64,000 bases of DNA from Dromiciops gliroides (GCF_019393635.1 NC_057864.1:476302617-476366616); one strand, 5' to 3'; positions 11,790-24,489 are shown, numbered from the stretch's first letter. Notes: a model not told the origin generated them from the sequence alone. Translations and numbers: made by a program.

Positions 11790-12711
11790 TTGTCCATGTT
11801 CGTTTGTTTTTTGTCTTCCTTCATAATCGAAGGACCCAAAATGACACTATAATGTTGGGTTCAAGGTACAGTAGGTCAGATTGTGACTGATCAGACCAGT
11901 ACAAGCTTGGAAGGCTCTGCCACAGGTTGGGTAGAAATAGTCCATATGAACACTTGGAGTGAAGATGTCTAAATTTTCACATCTCACGTTTCTTTTGAGC
12001 TACCACAATTCTGCTTTGCTCATAGAGCACAACACCTTCTTTGATGCAAGCAAGCCATGCTGAGCAGCCCTTTGCCACTGTCTCCCATGTCTCACAACTG
12101 ATACCAAAGTTCTTCAGAGAGACATTGAGAATGTCCTTGTATCACTTCTTCTGACCTCTATGTGTGCACTTGCTTTGTGTGAGTTCTCCAAAAAATAGTT
12201 TTTTTAGGTTTGTGAACAATGTGGCCAGCCCATCAGAGCTGGGCTCTCTGCAGTAGAGTTTGAATGCTTGGCAGTTCAGCTGGAGAAAGGATCTCAGAGT
12301 CCTGTACCTTATCTTACCAAATGATTTCAGAACCTTCCCAAGACAAGTCACATGGAAGCAATTCAGTTTCCTGGGAAGGCAGGTGTACTGGCCAGGTTTC
12401 ACAGGCATGAGGTCAGCATAATGGCTTTGCAGACCTTCAGTTTGATAGTCAGTCTAATAACTCTTCTCCCCTCCACTTTCCTTTGGGAGCCTCCCAAACA
12501 CGGAGCTAGTTCTGACGTGTGCATCAACCTCATCATCTCTGTGGACATCCCTGGAAGGTATAATGCCAAGGGAAGTGAACTTATCCACAACATTCAATAG
12601 ATCTCCATTTGCTGTAACCAAAGTTTCCATGTATGGGTGGTGTTGTGCTGGCTGGTGGAGAACCTCTTTTTTCTTGATGTTCATTGTTAGGCCAAAATTA
12701 GCACAAGAGGC
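11790..12711 (-). mobile_element. RTE-like LINE, reverse transcriptase C-terminal part
   Basis: On the minus strand the pieces FGLTMNIKK, NVVDKFTSLG, DDEVDAHV, LNCFHVTCLGK and the terminal region up to TCCTTCGATTATGAAGGA match the C-terminal half and tail of RTE/BovB-like non-LTR elements. Frames are broken and the 5' part is absent. A solo LTR abuts its upstream side at 12712. Confidence 0.7.
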
Positions 12712-13083
12712 TGTAACGACTGTAATGATGCCACCTGCTGGAGACTTACTGTAGAAGAGTTCCGCCCATGAAGGGAAGGTCTTTGAGGGCAAGACCAGGA
12801 GTCTTTTCTTTGGCATGAGGAAGTGACGCAGGCGAGTGGGAGGAGGAAGGAAGAGACTGGCGCGCTCAGTCTCGCGCTTTTTCCTCTGGACTCTGGTGGA
12901 GAGCGGAGCTAGAAATGTGCTCTCCCTTTAAAAGATAGGAATCTAGGCCTTTCTCTCTCTTTACCAAATTCTTATTCTCCTTAATAAATGCTTAAAAGTC
13001 TAACTCTTGCTAAAGCTTATAATTTATTGGCAACCACTCATTAGATATTTTAGACAGTTTAGCTAGAATTTTAGCCCTTAACA
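12712..13083 (+). mobile_element. Solo LTR, family A
   Basis: The element runs TG...CA, about 372 bp, with a TTAATAAA poly(A) region and ends flanked by AGGC on both sides. A second copy lies at 33204-33573. Both contain GATGCCACCTGCTGGAGAC and GACTCTGGTGGAGAGC. It is a fossil endogenous-retrovirus LTR. Confidence 0.7.
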
Positions 13084-13700
13084 AGGCAGAGAATGGAGCC
13101 ATATTCTGTTACATCTCAGACTTAGAGGCTCCATTGAGTGCATCTATGTTAACCTCACTGTTGTAGACTCTCATACAAATTTCACTTTCACTGAAAAGGG
13201 GAGTGTATTTATGCAATAGATATACTTGAAAGTATCCAATAATTTTGGCCATTGCCTGAACAACTACCACCACAAGTTGGCCAGTAAGTCTGGATTGTGG
13301 AGTACATAGCTACTCTCTACCATGACCTATAAGCAAATTTCAGTCTGTAGTAATGGTAAAGTAAGCAGGACTGTTTAAAGTTTCCTGTTTACAAACCTCT
13401 AAAGAAGCAGGGAAAAGTAATATATGATCCATATATATTGGACAATGGTAGAATTCTCTCAAAGTTTAATATCATCCAAATTTTGTTTAAAGGATATGAA
13501 GGAAAAAAGAAGGAAGCTTGATATCTCCCTTTGGTAATCTAGTCCTGATGTAGTCCAGCTCTTGATCTTAAAAGCAAACAAAAATTTACTTTCTAGGCAT
13601 ATGGGAACAGGGGAAATCTGAAAATAGATCCACAACCATGAAGAAACAGGCATCTGATGGGACTTGTAACAGGATCAGAGTTGAATTTGGAACAATAGGA
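13084..13700 (-). mobile_element. Broken ERV pol (reverse transcriptase) fragment
   Basis: Minus-strand translation shows scattered matches to the gammaretrovirus-like RT domain (SKFLFAFK, LNKIWMIL-like and similar). It is clearly a much-broken old copy. With the protease-like piece at 18780-19350 it appears to be one element split by a later insertion. Confidence 0.55.
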
Positions 13701-13734
13701 AAATGAGGATAACAGCAAAATTTAGGATCATCAC

Positions 13735-13850
13735 ATCATATGAGCTGGAGAAGGAAATGACAACCCACTCTGGTATCTTTGCCAAGAAAACCCCAAATGG
13801 GGTCACAAAGAATCAGACACGACTGAAACCACTCGACAACAACAACATCG
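13735..13850 (+). repeat. Mar1-type SINE tail (BovB/RTE-derived)
   Basis: Contains TTTGCCAAGAAAACCCCAAA and AATCAGACACGACTGAAACC, the BovB-like 3' end shared with 40630-40740. Confidence 0.65.
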
Positions 13851-13854
13851 TAAA

Positions 13855-13990
13855 TTTAGCACTGCAAAGGATCTCAGAGGTCACCTAGCCCAACCCTCAA
13901 ATTTTATGGATGGAAAAGCTGAGTCCCCCAACCCCTCCCAGAGGGGAAGTGCCCAAGGTCACACAGGGAGTAAATACTGGAGTCAAAATA
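13855..13990 (-). repeat. MIR-like relic
   Basis: Pattern of CTGAGTCCCC, GCCCAAGGTCACACAGGGAG and a following GAGTCAAA fits a diverged MIR on the opposite strand. Confidence 0.45.
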
Positions 13991-16514
13991 CAGAGTGAAG
14001 CTCATTAACTCTAAATTCAATTTTTAGAACAATTTTTGCTCACAAGGGACGAATCAGTGTGAAGGACGAGGCTCTATGCAGAAATAGGCTATAATGTCAA
14101 AATAAAAGACATCAATAAAGCTTATTTAAAAAGTTAATTTCTCCCAAAAAGAGAAAGAGAAGAGAACCAAGGACAAACCCTTCAAGGACAACTCCATTTA
14201 TTGGGCAGGAAATGGACCAGAAGACACTGGGGGAAAAAATCTATCAACTCAGGCAATGACACAGATGTCAAGATACTAAACAAAAGATTAGATTGAAAAA
14301 GGCTCCTGGATTCAGCTAGAAGGAGGCCATTAGTGTGAGAAATAATTATCTTGGGGAATACCCAGCATTCTCCCCCTTCTTTCTTAGTCCTTTCTTCCCA
14401 CCATCCCAAGGTCCAGATCTCCTTGAAAGTAAGATTCGTCTTGAATAGACCCATCCAAACCACATCCAGGTGAAAGCGCTCTGGTCAGCTTGGGTGGGGT
14501 CTGCATTCTTTCTCTGATGCCTTCTTTTTGGCCAAGATTTGAGGAATCCCAGACTCCATTCTAATATAACACACTTCCAAATCATGTCGGTCAATTGGAT
14601 TCGATTGATATGTGATGAACCTTCCACAGTTAGACGGGTATAGAAACTTTGACCCCACCACCATTAGGGGTCTTTGGTCTGGGAGAGATGGTCATAGACT
14701 ATCCTTTTATTAATAACCTGCTAGCCTATTAATAAAATTATTGGGCGGAACCAAGATGGCAGAGGAGAGGCTGTGACTCCAACAAGCTCCAGATAAACCA
14801 GTCCACTCACACCCAAATAATGCGGTAAAAAAACCAAAACCCAGAACAGTCTAATGCACATAAGAACAGAGTGAGACTATTTCTCTGCAAAAGAAGGCAA
14901 TTCTGATCACCTACTGATCAGGCTGAACAGCTCAGCGTGCGGTCCGGACCCAGCCAGGGACACTGCTTCCAGCACCTGTCAGAGTCTTCAGCACCAGCAG
15001 CTTCTGAGGCTCTGATCTCAGACTGGTGAGGGGGTTTGGTGGTAGGCCAGGGTGAAGTGGAGGCAGTATCTGCTGGAGTTGGGGCAAAGCGCCCTGGATC
15101 TGAACCAGTGGGCTGAATCAACTGGTGGTGACCCAGTGGAGGCGGGGCAAAAGCACACCAAGCTTCCAACCATAGAGAATCAGAGTTCAATCAGACTTCT
15201 GTTTCCAGGTCAAAGAGAAAGCAGCCATGATTACTCACAAGCCAGGCAGGCTGAGGAGAAGCCCAATCACCCCCTGGGCCACACTGTAGCATGAACAGTG
15301 TGTCCTGGAAGCAGCAATACACTTTAAGAAGGAGTTAAAAGCCAAGAAATAGTAAGCCAGGATGAGTAGGCAGAGAAAACAGAAGACCATCAAAAATTTC
15401 TTGGGGGGAAAGGTAGACCACAATACAACCTCAGAAGAAGAAGAAGATAATAACAGGGTCAAAGCTCCAACATCCAAAGCTTCCAAGAAAAATATGAACT
15501 GGTCTCAGGCCATGGAAGCTCTCAAAAGGGACTTTGAAGAGAAAGTAGGAGAGATAGAAAGATGTAGAGAAAGAGATGAAAGAATGGAAAGAGAAATGAG
15601 AGCAAAGCAGGAGAGTCATGAGAAAAAAGTCAACAGTTTGAAAAGCCAAATGGAAAAGGAGATTTAAAAACTGTCTGATAAAAATAATTGCCTAAGAATT
15701 AGGATTGAACAAATGGAAGCTAGTGACCTTATGAGAAACCAAGACACAGTAAAGCAAATCCAATTGAATGAAAAAATAGAGGGCAATGTGAAATATCTCC
15801 TTAGAAAAACAGCTGACCTGGAAAATAAATCTAGGAGAGATAATTTGAAAATCATTGGACTACCTGAAAACCATGACCAAAACAAGAGCTTAGGCACCAT
15901 CCTCCAAGAGATTATGAGGGAAAATTGCCCTGATATTCTAGAAGCAGAAGCTAAAATAGAAATTGAAAGAATCCTGAAAGAGATCCCAAAAAGAAAACCT
16001 CCAGGAATATTATAGCCAAATTCCAGAGCTCCCAGGTCAAGGAGAAAATATTGCAAGCAGCTAGAAAAAAAGGAATTCAAATACTATGGAGTTCCAATAA
16101 GGATAAAGCAAGATCTAGCAGCTTCTACATTAAAGGACCGGAGGGCATGGGATATGATATTCCAGAGGGCAAAGGAACTGGGACTACAGCCAAAAATCAT
16201 GTACCCAGCAAAACTAAGCACAATCTTTCAAGGAAAAAATGGAATTTCAATGAGAAAGAGGACTTTCAGGCATTTGTTATGAAAAGACCTGAACTGAATA
16301 GAAAATGTGACTTTCAAATACAAGACCCTGGAGAAGCATAAAAAGGTAAACAGAAAAAAGACTTCATGAGGGATATTAAAATATCAAACTGTTTATATTC
16401 CTACATGGGAAGATAATACTTCAAACTCATAAGAACTATCTCAGTAAGGAATTCACAGAGGACACAGGTCTGAACTGAATATGAAGGGATATCTGTAAAG
16501 CATTTATGTTTTGT

Positions 16515-16625
16515 TCTTTGTGGGGCAGACAGGGTGAGGTGTCTTATGTCTGGGGCCAGATTTGGGCTTGGGGCCTCCTGGGTCCAGGGCTGGTGCGTTG
16601 TCCACTGTGCCACCTAACTAACCCA
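16515..16625 (-). repeat. Diverged SINE in the HAL1 3' part
   Basis: TGGTGCGTTGTCCACTGTGC and CACCTAACTAACCC fit an inverted WSINE1 head; the core is degraded. Confidence 0.5.
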
Positions 16626-17554
16626 TGATGACATCTTTAAAATAAGGTTGAGGAGTAGGAGAAATAGACTGGGGAAAGGGGAATGGGAGAGATGGTCTGG
16701 GGATAGGTAATTCACATGAAGGAAATAAGAAAAAAAAGCTTATGGAGGGGAGGGGAAGAGGGGGAAGGAATTGGGGAGTGAGTGAACCTTAATATCATCA
16801 GGATTGGCTCAAAGAAGGACTAACATACATACTCAAGTAGGTATAGTAATATATTTTTGCCCTGAGCAAGGGGAGAAGATAAGCAGGTGGGGAGAAGAGG
16901 GGAAGGAGGAAAGGGCAAATTGGGGGAGAGAGCAGTAAAAAGCAAAACACTTTTGAGGAAGGTGAAGATATTCTGCATTACTGCACAAGTATGACATTGA
17001 ATTGCTTGATTTCATAGGGAGGGTTGAGGAGGGAGGGAGGAAGAAAATTTAGAACACAGAATTAGCTCAAAGACCTTAATCTCATCAGAGTGGGCTCATG
17101 GAGGGAATAACATTCACACCCAGTTGGGAGGAGTAATCTATTCAACCCTACAGGAAAGTAAGAGGGGAAGAGGATAAGGAAGGAAGGGTGAAAAAAGGAA
17201 GTCCAGAGCAGGGGAGGGGACAGTCAGAAGTAAAACACTTCTGAGGAGGAATGGGTTAAAAGAAGATAGAAAATAGAGTAAATATCATGGGAAGGGAATA
17301 GGATGGAGAGAAATAGTTATGTTGATTGATTATAATGGCAAAACATATGGTACCTATCTTGCTGGGCTATTATGAAGAAAATTATCTGTCAAGTTTAAGG
17401 TACTATATACAGATTATAATGAACAGGATACTATCAGAAAAACCTGGAGAGACCTACATGAACTGAAGCAGAGTGAAATGTACTGTATACAAAATAACAG
17501 CAATAGTGTAAGATGATCTGCTGGGAAGCATGTGGTTATTTTCTTTTTTCTTTT

Positions 17555-17698
17555 TTTTTTTTTGCAAGGCAATGGGGGTTAAGTGACTTGCCCAGGGTCA
17601 CACAACTAGTATGTGTCAAGTGTCTGAGGTCAGATTTGAACTCAGGTCCTCCTGAATCCAAGGCCGGTGCTTTATCTACTGTGGCATCTAGGTGTCCT
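17555..17698 (-). repeat. WSINE1-type SINE inside HAL1
   Basis: Flanked by TGTGGTTATTTTC on both sides. Confidence 0.87.
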
Positions 17699-17835
17699 GT
17701 GTGTGGTTATTTTCAGCAAGGCATTGATCCAATATAACCCTGAAGGACTTATGAAAATGGCAACCCATCTACAGAGAAAGAACTGACAGTATCCGAAAAC
17801 AGATGGAAACACATTTTTTAAAAATTTTTTCTTGT

Positions 17836-17985
17836 GGCAGCTAGGTGGCACAGTGGGTAAAGCACTGGCCCTGGATTCAGGAGTACCTGAGTTCAAATCC
17901 AGCCTCAGACACTTGACACTTACTAGCTGTGTGACCCTGGGCAAGTCACTTAACCTCCATTGCCCCGCAAAAAAACAAAAACAAA
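17836..17985 (+). repeat. WSINE1-type SINE inside HAL1
   Basis: Complete copy of the CCATTGCCCCGC 3'-end type, with an ACAAAAACAAAAA tail. Confidence 0.87.
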
Positions 17986-18119
17986 AATAAAATTGATGTT
18001 AAAATTTGTTTTTAAATATATTTTGGAAAATAAAATTCTATTCAAAAAATTAAATTCAAAAAATAAAATTATTACATTGCCCAGACACTATGTCTCTCAT
18101 ATTTTTAATTGGCACATTA

Positions 18120-18780
18120 GCAACTTTAGAGAGAGGAACAGTTTCAATAGCATGGTGGGAGGTGGGAAGTCATCCTGCAAAGGATTTAGAAATGAGAAAG
18201 GGGTAAGTTGAGGAGCCAAGACAAATAGTCAATTTTCCTTCATTAATTTTGAAATGTGTTTGTCCCTATCTAAAGTGATTAGGAAAGCAACTGTTGCTCA
18301 ATCTCTTTATAGTTACACTAAAAACAATGTTAAAAGTCTTCTATCAACTTGGAATCTATTTCACAATACCAGATTTCCAGTACACTGCAGAGCAAATTTT
18401 CATTGAGTCACCCTGGAGTACTTGCTGGGCTAATCAAGAAAAAATACAATTTTAAAGTGTATATTTATGGGCTCAAAGGAAAACAGATGGACATCTGGGA
18501 ACGGCTGCAATGAAGTCTTCTACAGAGCAATAAGTAGTTTTCCTGGGTTTTCCAACAGGAAGAATTGGAGTGACATAAGAACTTTTGATAATCAGTCTAT
18601 GAACATTTATTTAGTCCCTGTTAGGTGTCAGGAACTTGGATATAAATACAAAGAATTAAACAATCCCTACTCTCAAGGAAGGAACAATAATGACACCTGT
18701 TTCACTAAAGCAATTACTACTGGACAGATACCATCCTTAGTTTCTGGTATAAGGTAGGACTAAGGAACATGGGCCAAAGA
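18120..18780. other. Probable ERV interior with an L2-like relic
   Basis: Lies between the LTR C insertion site and the protease-like piece. An L2-like segment (GAACATTTATTTAGTCCCTG) is at 18600-18690. The rest is unassigned. Confidence 0.35.
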
Positions 18781-19350
18781 TGTATGAGGACCCAATTTAA
18801 TCTTGAGAGACAATTCTATTATTATCTGTCCAACTTCATTTGCAAATTTTGACCACTGATAATCGAATCTGCCCTTAACAATTTCTTCTTGTCACTGGGC
18901 CAAGGTAGCAGAAGGAAAGCTTTGGCTCTTGGCATGAGTTACTAAGACCAAGTTTTAATTTTCATCAGGGACATCCAAATAAATTCTATTAGAGTAGTAA
19001 TACATGCTACAACTTGATTTGCATGGCAGAACTCAACTTAGGACACTAGAAGGATAACAGGTACTCAGTATGATGATCTCATAGAGGACCAATCGAAATT
19101 ATTACTGGTTTTGAAATAGAATGAGGAATGAGTTGATTAGAAATACCCACTGTGTTTACAATTTCAGTGGATGTGGGAATTTTAGAAAATTCCTGATTTC
19201 TGAAAGTAGAGAGGGTGACTCTAGTATCAGCTCCAAATTTAGGCTCTCTTCTGTTTACTCCGCAATTAAGTTAAGGATCAGATATATCTAAATGTATTAG
19301 GGGAGAACTGATGATGTATGATCCCTAGAACTACCCCTAGTGGAAAAGAT
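18780..19350 (-). mobile_element. Broken ERV protease/pol-junction fragment
   Basis: The minus strand has short matches to the gammaretrovirus-like protease-to-RT junction (GADTRVTLSTF-, IYLDVPDE-like). It is a heavily broken fossil, same strand as the RT piece at 13084-13700, and probably the same insertion. Confidence 0.5.
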
Positions 19351-20790
19351 GTAGAAGCTTAAAGGCTGATGTGGCTTATATCCTAAGTATTATTGCTAAC
19401 CATAAATGTGCTGTTTCTGCACATAAGCCATGCACTTGGCAAAGATATGCAATTCAATTATTTATGTTGTCATATATTGCACGAAATTTGTCATTTGGTC
19501 GCTTATATGCAAGGTTGTGGATGTTATATATTAATTAGGAATCTGCCCTGACCCTGTGTTAACTATACTAGCCACATTAACCATGTAACCTATGTGAAAT
19601 ATGAGTTTGAATATTCATATGCAGTCATCTTGGTGATTTGCAGGGGCTGCAAATATTTCCCTGATGGGGAGGATGTAAGAGCATGAGGCAAAGCCCCTTT
19701 CAGACTTTGCCCTTTTCAGACCTTCAGTGGCTGCCCTGAGGAGCCCATTTATGTTTGTAAAGGGCCTGAAATCTTGAATGCCTCATTTACTTATGAAAAG
19801 GTCATGAAGTGATGAGGATTGACAAAGACAGTAGCTTTGCCCTGGCAGCTTTTCTAACCTCACTGGTGAACAAGTGGAAAGAATGAGAGTTTAAAAGAAA
19901 AGAAGTAGATAGGGCGTATAGCTGCAAAGTAGAGTCCAGTTGTTGGTAAGAGGAGAAAGAGCTTGGCATCTGAGCCAGGAACCTGCTGCTTAGGACACAG
20001 GACATCTCAGGGCTGAGACCATAAGAGAGAAGAATCAGAGAAACTCCTGCTGGCTCTTTCCAAATAAAGGCTTGGCAGTACCCTATGCCAAGTTATCAGC
20101 AGAGCCAGAAGGGATGGTATGGTGAGTGAGTACAAGCCAAGCAGGCAACCAACATCCCACACTGACTACAAGACAAAGGTCAGCAGGAGCAGGATGAGAA
20201 CCTCAGCAGTCCTGCAGCATCAGAAGTGTGAGTTGCTTCTCCTGGCATGTGCTGGAGGGAGCACACAGGTCCTCTACGTGTGTGTCCTCTCTACTAATGA
20301 ACTCTATATCCTTATTCTCTTCCCACTGACATGGCATGTGTTTGTGGGAGAGTGCACCTTAAGATTATAGGGGAGATACTTGGCTGCTATCATTCACTCT
20401 ATGACATTTAAGAAAATGCCTTTGCTAATTCTGTTCTCTGGCTAGCTAAACCTAAGGTAAACACCACAGTGGAGCCTCATACTGTAGAAGTAGCTTAAAC
20501 CTAAAGTAATCAATCATATCCCCAAGGGATTCGACTTATTAATGCAAGTTAAGGGAATAAACCAGTGGGATGATACACAACAAAGCCCCGGACTAAACTA
20601 TAAACACCTCCCAAAGCCAAGAGTCTTCTCCATTTTCTCCATGATCAGAATATGGCTTCTGGGATCTGGATCTGCAGCAATGAAGGAGGGCTAGGGCGGC
20701 TCCTTTCTTGTCTTCAGAACCTGGCTGGTAAGTGAGAGGGAACTATTTGCTATGAATGTGTTGAAAAATGGGATTGATGAAGAGAAATTC
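19350..20790. other. Unassigned; possible old LTR
   Basis: Around 20058 CCAAATAAAGGCTTGG resembles an LTR poly(A) region, but no paired ends or target duplication were found. No host gene is evident. Confidence 0.3.
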
Positions 20791-22035
20791 CATTTAAAAT
20801 AACTGCAGACAATATAAAATACTTGGGAGTCTAGTTGCCAAGACAAACCCAGGAACTATATGAACATAATAATGAAATACTTTTCACACAAATAAAGTCA
20901 GATCTAAATAATTGGAGAAATATCTCATAGGTAGGCCAAGCTAATATAATAAAAATGACAATTCTACCAAATTGATTTACTTATTCAGTGCATACCAAGC
21001 TACCAAAAAATTATATTATAGAGCTGGAAAAAAATAATAACAATATTCATCTGGAAGAACAAAAGGTCAAGAATATCAAGGGAAATAATGAAAACCAATG
21101 TGAAGAAAGGTGTCCTAGCCAAACCAGAATTCAAATTGTATCATAAAGCAGTAATCATGAAACCATCTGGTACTTGCTAAGAAACAGAGTGGTGGATCAG
21201 TGGAATAAACCAGGTATACAAGACACAGTAGCAAATTACCATATCAAGTGTTTGATAAACTCAAAGACCCAAGCTTTTGGGATAAGCACTCACTATTTGA
21301 CAAAAACCACTCGGATAACTGGAAAACAGTATAGCAAAAAATAAGTATAGACCAACATCTTCTACCAAATACCAACATAAGGTCAATGTGGGTGCATAAT
21401 TTAGACATAAAGGGTGATACAAATTAGCAAATTATGAGAGCAAGGAATAGTTTACCTGTCAGATCTAGGAAAAGAGTTTATGACCAAACAAGAGATAGAG
21501 AGCATTACAAAATGCAAAATGGATAATTTTGATTATATTAATCTAAAAAGGTTTTACACAAACAAAATGAATGCAACCAAGACTAGAAGTAAAGCAAAAA
21601 TCTGGGAAATAATTTTCCAGCCCATGTTTCTGATAAAGGGCTCATTTCTCAAATACATAGAAAACTGCATCAAATTTGAAAGAATACAAGTCATTCCCCA
21701 ACTGATAAATAGTCAAAGGATATGAACAGGTAGTTTTCAGATGAAGAAATCAAAGCTCTCTATAATCATAAAAAAATGTTCTAAATCACTATTGATTAGA
21801 GAAATGCAAATTAAAACAACTCTGAGGTACTACTTCACACCTATCAGATTGATTAATATGACAGAAAAGGAAAATGATAAATGTTGAAGGGGATGTAGGA
21901 AAATTGGGATGCTAATGAACTGTTGGTGGCATTGTAAACTGATCCAACCATTCTGTAGAGCAATTTGGAACTATGCCCAAAGGACTATAAAACTGCACAT
22001 ACCCTTTGATTCAGCAATAGCACTTGTAGTTTTGT
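20790..22035 (+). mobile_element. L1 ORF2 3' part
   Basis: Pieces such as MTKQEIESITKCKMDNFDY, CWWHCKLIQPFCRAIWNYA and KLHIPFDSAIAL mark the L1 ORF2 C-terminal third. An inverted L1 tail follows at 22040. Confidence 0.8.
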
Positions 22036-22039
22036 ATCC

Positions 22040-22480
22040 CCCCCTCAAATTTTTTTCCTCTTCCCTTTTTTACTTTTTCAATAATAAACATTTTTATTTA
22101 AAGTTTTGAATTCCAAATTTTATCCCTCCTTTCCACCTCCTCCTGCCCTGTCCTTGAGGCGGTAAGCAATCAGATATAGGTTATACATGTGCAATTAGGT
22201 AAAACATTACTATATTAATCATTTTGTATTAAGAAAACTGGAATAAAAGAAAAAATGAAAGAAAATGAAAAATAGCATGTTTCAGTCTGTGTTCAATAAA
22301 TATCAGTTCTTTCCCTGGAGGTGAATAGTATGTTTCATCAATAGTCCTTTGGGACTGTCTTGGATCATTGTATTGTTGAGAATAGATAAGTCATTCATAC
22401 TTCTTCATCAAACAGTATTGCTGTCACTGTGCACAACATACTGATGGTTCTGCTCACTTCACTATACCTGATATTTTTTT
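22040..22480 (-). mobile_element. L1 3'-UTR fragment
   Basis: Inverted L1 tail with the CCTCCTTTCCACCTCC tract and AATCAGATATAGGTTATAC, as at 8884-9240. It forms a tail-to-tail pair with the plus-strand L1 before it. Confidence 0.7.
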
Positions 22481-22489
22481 TAAAGGGGG

Positions 22490-22612
22490 GAAAAACCTAT
22501 TTGTACAAAAATCACCCTTTTTATTAATTACCCACTAGCAGTGATTAATAAAATTATAATAATAAATTATAATAAAATTATTAATCACCCAGAAACTATG
22601 TCTCTCAAACAT
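22490..22612 (+). mobile_element. LTR C 3'-end fragment
   Basis: ATTAATCACCCAGAAACTATGTCTCTC matches the LTR C end at 31700-31745. It is truncated and surrounded by AATAAAATTAT repeats. Confidence 0.45.
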
Positions 22613-22689
22613 TTTTTATGTCGTATTTGGTACCCCTGTTCTTAGTTCACACAGGAAAGGCAAGAGACAGGAAGAATGTGGGGAGTTGG

Positions 22690-22841
22690 GGGCAGCTAGG
22701 TGGCATAGTGGATAAAGCACTGGCCCTGGATTCAGGAGGACCTGAGTTCAAATCCAGCCTCAGACCCTTGACACTTACTAGCTGTGTGATCCTGGGCAAG
22801 TCACTTAACCATTATTGTCCCGAAAAAAAAGAAAAAAAAAG
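22690..22841 (+). repeat. WSINE1-type SINE
   Basis: Flanked by GAATGTGGGGAGT on both sides. Confidence 0.88.
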
Positions 22842-22869
22842 AATGTGGGGAGTCACTTATGGTACCTGA

Positions 22870-24150
22870 GCTAAAGAAGATCACAATGTTCAGTGCTGGG
22901 AAAAGAACCCATCTTTATTCCAGAAATACCTGTTCCTAAACCAGGTAGATGTTCTCAGTGGAGCAAATGAAAGATTCCCCACCTGTTGACTCACAAGAGT
23001 CTGCTCACCCTCTTTGTTTTTGAGTGTACTAAGTACAGTGTGGTAACTCCCAGCAGCTGGGTGCAGCCAGCATTAGTGTATGGCTTACACCTTGATCAAG
23101 TCGACCACATTGGTAGAGGAAAGAATATCCCAGATGGGTATTCCCATAATGCAAAGAGAAAGATCATACACAATCTGAATCAATATATCTCAATTCATAC
23201 AGGAAAAAATGCAATTCATCTTAGAGTAGAAAACACCCAGGAATTGTCCAACTTCATTCACTCAGAATTAGATTTAGATGAGGGTACGAAGGAGGAAAAT
23301 TCATTTGTGCCATAAACATTCTGCCTTATCCCATGAGATCAAAACGCAGTACACTCAGGGAAACATTTATTGGCAGCTCCTTCCATGACTAAGGTGACTC
23401 TGAGAGAACTGTAAAACCTCATTCTAATTCCAAAGCCTTGGTACATCAATAGGCTCTTAGCTAAACAATACTTTCTAACAAATCTGATGGTTTTTTAATT
23501 GGCTTGGCACAGACTTAAGCAAATTCTGTGAGACACAGGCAATCTCACCAATGAAAAACTTCATAAAGGTTTAAATTGTGTCTCTTACTTCTGATTATCA
23601 GACCTGTGGGGAGCTAAGTAAGGAAGTCTAAATTAGCACTAGCCTCTCCTAGAATCGGTCAGAGTCCAAAGCATCATTATGTGGAAGCAAATAAACTCAA
23701 TCATTCGGAGCTATGTTTAGAGATCAGATCTATTAGAAATACATATCTAGTTGTGTTTTTTTATCGTTTATATCAAGCTTCTATCAAAACCTTCTATTTA
23801 AGAAGCTCTTTGGAGGATGGCTCATACAAAAATCTCTACCAGCTGAGAGTACCAGTTTGCACATGTAATAATTGCACATGTATAAGTGCATAGGAAGTCT
23901 GGCACTTATTTAAGGGCTCCTAGAAAGTTCTAAGCAATGACCTCAGGCTACAAACCTTGTGTTAAAGTAATAAGTCAAGGTGTGTTCATGTAAGTGAAAG
24001 GAAAAAGAAATCAAAGATATGTTTGTCTTATACAATAATGATAAATCAGTAATGTAGCTTCAAGGACACTAGGATGAAGTAAGAGCATTACAAATTACAA
24101 AGCTTCGAAATAAACCATTATGTAAAAACCAAGGCATAATCTTATCTACT
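22870..24150. other. Unassigned DNA
   Basis: A 109-codon open frame (22986-23315) has no recognisable domain, signal or splice context and I do not call it a gene. No repeat family was recognised. Confidence 0.35.
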
Positions 24151-24154
24151 TAAT

Positions 24155-24400
24155 GGCACCAGACCTGAAATTAGGAAGATCTGAGTCCAAATTTGATCTC
24201 AAATACTTCTTAACTGTATGATGTTGGGGAAGTTAACTAAACCTCTGTCAGCCTCTGTTTCCCCATCTGTAAAATGTGGATAATAATATCACTTACCTCA
24301 CAGAGTTGTTGTGAAGATAAAATTAGATATTTAAAAAGTGCTTTGCAAACCTTAAAATGATATTTGAATATTAGCTGCTATTATTATTATTACAAAAATT
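24155..24400 (+). repeat. MIR SINE, nearly full length
   Basis: Contains the core, CCTCTGTTTCCCCATCTGTAA and the AGTGCTTTGCAAACCTTAAA tail. Confidence 0.75.
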
Positions 24401-24489
24401 GTTGTTATCTTACAGTGGGTACTAGCACTAACACATAGGTCATTAATCTTGATTGACAGCTAGTACATTAAATTATAGGGCTATATTTT

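Larger units (their letters stand above)
14743..18061 (+). mobile_element. HAL1-type element (L1 ORF1 without ORF2)
   Basis: Starts GGGCGGAACCAAGATGGCAG like an L1 5' UTR and ends with an A-rich tail; AATAAAATTATT is duplicated at 14731-14742 and 18062-18073. ORF1 starts at 15362. It has an N-terminal charged coiled-coil (RERDERMEREMRAKQE), LENKSRRDNLKIIGLPE, and a C-terminal domain region (IRIKQDLAASTLKDRRAWDM) ending near 16340. Reading needs more than one frame and passes stops, for example TAA at 15665. No ORF2 sequence follows; the 3' UTR contains L1-like text near 17425. SINEs sit at 17555, 17836 and a diverged one at 16515. Confidence 0.75.
14334..18116 (+). mobile_element. LTR family C, split by a HAL1 insertion
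   Basis: LTR sequence lies at 14334-14742 and 18062-18116, with TG...CA ends (TGTGAGAAATAATT ... GGCACA) and an exact 4-bp duplication TTAG at 14330-14333 and 18117-18120. Another copy is at 31194-31763. Between the halves is a 3.3-kb HAL1. The LTR itself sits inside an older minus-strand ERV. Confidence 0.75.

Noticed and set aside
19675-20110. LTR starting near TGTAAGAGCATGAGG with AATAAAGGCTTGG
   Set aside because: No second copy, no matched end and no target duplication; kept only as an unassigned stretch.
22986-23315. 109-codon open frame
   Set aside because: No recognisable domain, signal peptide or splice context; length is possible by chance in this much DNA.
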